This document shows positions 4,657-7,400 of a stretch of DNA of 7,400 bases, one piece after another. Both the position numbers and the translations under genes were made by a program. Source of the stretch: Maritimibacter sp. (GTDB lineage: Bacteria > Pseudomonadota > Alphaproteobacteria > Rhodobacterales > Rhodobacteraceae). The stretch spans positions 5,458 through 12,857 of the forward strand of contig JAGRMP010000041.1 of the NCBI GenBank assembly GCA_020441225.1. Reading direction: 5' to 3'. The stretch's first letter is position 1. Each line of letters begins with the position of its first letter. The notes beneath the pieces were generated by a model. That model was given only the letters and a program-made list of their open reading frames with translations. It searched no databases and was not told where the DNA came from.

Positions 4657-4830
4657 ATGAACGAGAAAACCGCAGGCTCCCGAGGCAAACCCGCCCGGCC
4701 CGGCCGCGACGACCGGCTCAAGGCGGCGCTCAAGGCCAACATGGCCCGGCGCAAGGCCCAGGCCCGGGCGCGCAGCGCCGACCGGGACGACAAAAGCGGC
4801 GAGACCGGCGACACCAAGGCTGAGGACTGA
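4657..4830 (+). CDS. Small basic hypothetical protein upstream of murA
   Basis: This 57-residue product has no signal peptide or membrane segment. A central Lys/Arg/Ala stretch (about residues 18-40: [20 protein letters not shown]) is probably helical, flanked by polar, disordered-looking tails ([24 protein letters not shown]). AGAGGG (4647-4652) serves as Shine-Dalgarno, 4 nt from the ATG. The stop lies 4 nt before murA, and the murA ribosome-binding site (GAGGA, 4822-4826) is inside this gene, so translation of the two is probably coupled. I recall similar short basic proteins before murA in other Rhodobacteraceae, which supports a real gene. Function is unknown; RNA or nucleic-acid binding is a guess from charge alone. 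The preceding 59 nt contain a possible weak promoter (TGGACG at 4621, TAGAGA at 4644). Confidence 0.75.
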   Translation: MNEKTAGSRGKPARPGRDDRLKAALKANMARRKAQARARSADRDDKSGETGDTKAED

Positions 4831-4834
4831 GCGC

Positions 4835-6103
4835 ATGGATTCCATCGTGGTCACGGGAAACGGCCCGCTGTCGGGCGAGATCGCCATCGCGGGCGCAAAG
4901 AACGCCTGCCTGGCGCTGATGCCCGCGACGCTGCTCACAGACGAACCGCTGATCCTCACCAATGCGCCGCGGCTCTCCGACATCAAGACGATGACGCTGC
5001 TGCTGGAATCGCTCGGCGCCGACGCCGCCCAGCTGCAGGACGGCCAGGTGCTGGCGATGTCGTCGCATGACCTGAAATCCACCCGGGCCGATTACGACAT
5101 CGTGCGCAAGATGCGGGCGTCGAACCTCGTGCTCGGGCCGCTGCTCGCGCGCGAGGGTCACGCCGAGGTCTCGCTGCCTGGCGGCTGCGCCATCGGCGCG
5201 CGGCCGATGGACCTGCACCAGGACGGGCTCGAAGCATTGGGCGCCGAGATCGAATTGCGCGACGGCTATCTCCACGCCAGGGCGCCGGGCGGGCTCAAGG
5301 GCGCGCAAATCGCCCTCCGCTTCCCCTCCGTGGGCGCGACCGAAAACATCGTCATGGCCGCGACGCTCGCCAAGGGCACGACCGTGCTCGACAACGCCGC
5401 GCGCGAGCCCGAGATCGTCGACCTCGTGCGCTGCCTGCGGGCGATGGGGGCCCAGATCGAGGGCGAGGGCACGCCGCGGATCGAGATCCAGGGCGTCGAC
5501 CGGCTCGGCGGCGCGACCCACCGGGTGGTGACCGACCGGATCGAGCTCGGCACCTACATGCTGGCCCCGGCGATCGCCGGCGGCGAAGTCGAATGTCTCG
5601 GCGGCCGGCTGGATCTGGTCGAGAGCTTCGTCGACAAGCTGCGTGAAACCGGCGTCGAGGTGGAAGAGACCGCGCGCGGTCTCAAGGTCCGCCGCGCGCC
5701 CGGCACGCCGGTCAAGGCGGTCGATGTCGAAACCGCGGTCTTCCCCGGCTTCCCGACCGACCTCCAGGCGCAGATGATGGCGCTGCTCTGCACCGCAGAC
5801 GGGGTCAGCCGCCTGCACGAGACGATTTTCGAAAACCGCTTCATGCATGCGCCGGAACTCACCCGGATGGGGGCCGAGATCGACGTACAGGGCGGCACCG
5901 CCACCGTGACCGGGATGCCCCGGCTCAAGGGCGCGCCGGTGATGGCGACCGATCTGCGCGCCTCGGTGAGCCTGATCCTCGCCGGTCTCGCCGCCGAGGG
6001 GGAGACCGTGGTCAACCGGGTGTATCACCTCGACCGCGGCTACGAACATGTGGTGCGCAAGCTCCGGGGCGTCGGCGCGGTGATCGAACGGGTGAAGGAC
6101 TGA
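4835..6103 (+). CDS. murA: UDP-N-acetylglucosamine 1-carboxyvinyltransferase MurA
   Basis: MurA transfers enolpyruvate from phosphoenolpyruvate to UDP-GlcNAc, the first committed cytoplasmic step of peptidoglycan synthesis. The 422-residue length is normal. Key residues are in place: Lys22 in AGAKNACL, Arg91 in [10 protein letters not shown], the catalytic Cys118 (Cys115 in E. coli) in [15 protein letters not shown], the general base Asp309 (Asp305 in E. coli) in [10 protein letters not shown], and [11 protein letters not shown] and YHLDRGYEH with the phosphate-binding arginines. Because the active-site Cys is kept rather than replaced by Asp, the enzyme should be sensitive to fosfomycin. The start is set by GAGGA 8 nt upstream. 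The stop codon overlaps the ATG of the DUF2948 gene by one base (TGATG), tying it to the downstream genes. Confidence 0.98.
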   Translation: MDSIVVTGNGPLSGEIAIAGAKNACLALMPATLLTDEPLILTNAPRLSDIKTMTLLLESLGADAAQLQDGQVLAMSSHDLKSTRADYDIVRKMRASNLVLGPLLAREGHAEVSLPGGCAIGARPMDLHQDGLEALGAEIELRDGYLHARAPGGLKGAQIALRFPSVGATENIVMAATLAKGTTVLDNAAREPEIVDLVRCLRAMGAQIEGEGTPRIEIQGVDRLGGATHRVVTDRIELGTYMLAPAIAGGEVECLGGRLDLVESFVDKLRETGVEVEETARGLKVRRAPGTPVKAVDVETAVFPGFPTDLQAQMMALLCTADGVSRLHETIFENRFMHAPELTRMGAEIDVQGGTATVTGMPRLKGAPVMATDLRASVSLILAGLAAEGETVVNRVYHLDRGYEHVVRKLRGVGAVIERVKD

Positions 6104-6585
6104 TGGTGGAAGACGCACGTTTCGAAGACGGCGGCGAACGGCCGCTGCGGCTCATCGCAATGGATGTCGAAGACCTCGGCGTCATCTCGGCGCTGACCCA
6201 GGACGCGGTCTTTCCGATCACCGAAATGACCTGGCAACCGCGCCGCCGCCGCTTCGCGCTGCTGCTGAACCGGTTCCGCTGGGAAGACCGTGACAAGGCC
6301 GCCGCCCGGGGCCGCCCGGTGGAGCGGGTGCAATCGGTGCTGGTCGTCTCGGATGTAGAAAAAGTGCAATCTCAGGGGGTAAATCGCGGCGATCAGGATA
6401 TGATTTTGTCGCTTTTGTCTATCTCCTTCGCGCCCGGCGAAGACGGCACAGGACGCATCGACCTGACCCTCGCCGGCGATGGGGCGATCGCGCTCGATGT
6501 CGAGGCGCTCGAGGTCACCCTCGAAGACGTGACCCGGCCCTATGTCGCCCCCTCGCGCCACGCCCCCGAACACCCGGAGACCTGA
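6103..6585 (+). CDS. DUF2948 family protein
   Basis: The 160-residue product matches the alphaproteobacterial DUF2948 family found between murA and hisD. Recognisable segments are LRLIAMDVEDLGVISALTQD near residues 15-34, the basic FALLLNRFRWED (51-62), VQSVLVVSDVEKVQSQGV (75-92), and GRIDLTLAGDGAIALDVEAL then EVTLEDVTRP near the C-terminus. It is predicted cytoplasmic, with no signal or membrane helix and no known enzymatic motif; function is unknown. It starts on the murA stop (TGATG) with AAGGA (6095-6099) just upstream, and ends 1 nt before hisD, carrying the hisD ribosome-binding site. Codons 84-106 (6352-6420) are markedly AT-rich with rare codons (GTA, AAA, CAA, TCT, AAT, ATT, CTT, TTG) in an otherwise uniformly GC-rich gene, although the protein sequence there looks like the normal family sequence. 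Confidence 0.9.
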   Translation: MVEDARFEDGGERPLRLIAMDVEDLGVISALTQDAVFPITEMTWQPRRRRFALLLNRFRWEDRDKAAARGRPVERVQSVLVVSDVEKVQSQGVNRGDQDMILSLLSISFAPGEDGTGRIDLTLAGDGAIALDVEALEVTLEDVTRPYVAPSRHAPEHPET

Positions 6586-6586
6586 C

Positions 6587-7400
6587 ATGGTGCAGTTCCT
6601 CGACACCGCGGCCGCCGATTTCGAGACCGCATTCACCGCCCTCCTCGGCATGAAGCGCGAGGACAGCCCGGACGTGGACGCGGTCGTCGCCGAGATCATC
6701 GCCGATGTCCGGGCGCGCGGCGACGCGGCGGTGATCGAGCTGACGGCGAAATTCGACCGGCTGGTCCTGTCGCCCGAGACCCTGCGGTTCAGCCCCGAAG
6801 AGATCGAGGCCCATTGTGCCACCGTGCCCGACGCCGAACGCGCCGCGCTGGAGCTCGCCGCCGAACGCATCCGCGCCTATCACGTCCGCCAGATGCCGCA
6901 GGACGCCGAATGGACCGACCCCGACGGCGCCACGCTCGGCTGGCGCTGGACCGCGGTGCAGGCGGCCGGGCTCTACGTGCCGGGCGGGCTCGCTTCCTAT
7001 CCATCGTCGGTGCTGATGAACGCGGTGCCGGCCAAGGTCGCGGGCGTGAAACGTCTCGCGGTGACCGTGCCCACGCCGGACGGCCAGGTGAACCCGCTGG
7101 TCCTGCTCGCCGCCCGGATCGCCGGGGTCGACGAGATCTACCGCGTCGGCGGGGCGCAGGCCGTGGCCGCGCTCGCCTATGGCACCGAGACCATCCCGCC
7201 GGTCGACAAGATCACCGGGCCGGGCAACGCTTTCGTCGCCGCCGCCAAGCGCCGGGTCTTCGGCAAGGTGGGGATCGACATGATCGCCGGCCCTTCCGAG
7301 ATCCTGGTCATCGCCGATGCCGACAACGACCCGGATTTCCTCGCCCTCGACCTCATGAGCCAGGCCGAGCACGATGAAAGCGCCCAGTCGATCCTGATCA
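6587..7400 (+). CDS. hisD: Histidinol dehydrogenase HisD (3' truncated by window)
   Basis: HisD oxidises histidinol to histidine in two NAD-dependent steps, the end of histidine synthesis. The first 271 residues are present of about 430 in the family. Visible signatures are [46 protein letters not shown] (206-214), [16 protein letters not shown] (224-239) and SQAEHD (258-263). Gln259 and His262 fall at the same numbers as the zinc ligands of the enterobacterial enzyme. The catalytic Glu/His pair near residue 326 lies beyond the window. GGAG (6576-6579) sits 7 nt before the ATG, inside the DUF2948 gene, and only 1 nt separates the two genes, so hisD here belongs to the murA transcript rather than to a his operon. 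Confidence 0.98.
   Translation, partial: MVQFLDTAAADFETAFTALLGMKREDSPDVDAVVAEIIADVRARGDAAVIELTAKFDRLVLSPETLRFSPEEIEAHCATVPDAERAALELAAERIRAYHVRQMPQDAEWTDPDGATLGWRWTAVQAAGLYVPGGLASYPSSVLMNAVPAKVAGVKRLAVTVPTPDGQVNPLVLLAARIAGVDEIYRVGGAQAVAALAYGTETIPPVDKITGPGNAFVAAAKRRVFGKVGIDMIAGPSEILVIADADNDPDFLALDLMSQAEHDESAQSILI

Noticed and set aside
4730..6118. 462-codon minus-strand open frame antisense to murA
   Set aside because: His/Arg/Gly-rich reverse shadow of murA with no recognisable motif.
6515..7372. 285-codon minus-strand open frame antisense to hisD
   Set aside because: Shadow frame; the plus-strand HisD signatures explain the region.

Overview
The window looks like a chromosomal segment of a GC-rich alphaproteobacterium, most likely a member of the Rhodobacteraceae (Rhodobacter/Roseobacter group). 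The reasons are strong G/C third-position codon bias, the gene order murA - DUF2948 - hisD on the right (which I recall as typical of Rhodobacterales), a cysteine-less DsrC-like protein, and an intergenic hairpin plus 'CCCCGGAG..TATTTG..CCAGGAA' tail of the kind scattered through genomes of this family. The assignment is inference; there is no 16S or other phylogenetic marker here.

Layout. At the left edge (+ strand) lies the C-terminal third of an AMP-forming acyl-CoA synthetase, followed within 1 nt by a DsrC/TusE-fold protein with no cysteine at all. This pair converges on a minus-strand block across a hairpin/repeat element (about 996-1050). Read in its own direction, the minus-strand block runs tRNA-Thr(GGU), a LuxR-type regulator, a LuxI-type acyl-homoserine-lactone synthase, a terminator-like hairpin, an Lrp/AsnC regulator, and a LysE-family exporter (4-nt overlap with the regulator gene). 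It holds two functional units: a quorum-sensing pair, and an amino-acid-responsive regulator with its probable export target.

From about 3840 rightward everything is on the + strand: a DedA-family membrane protein diverging from the tRNA, then a tightly packed cluster of a 57-residue basic protein, murA (first committed step of peptidoglycan synthesis), a DUF2948 protein and hisD (last enzyme of histidine synthesis, cut by the window edge). Gene junctions in this cluster are +4, -1 and +1 nt, so a single translationally coupled transcript is likely.

Most of the window is ordinary core genome. The parts worth a second look are: a 19-bp tandem duplication of the 3' end of the tRNA-Thr gene, reaching into the region just upstream of luxR; the loss of every cysteine from the DsrC-like protein; an abrupt AT-rich, rare-codon patch inside the DUF2948 gene; and inverted repeats around luxR/luxI that may be operators. 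I saw no CRISPR array, insertion sequence, phage gene or convincing new multi-gene system.
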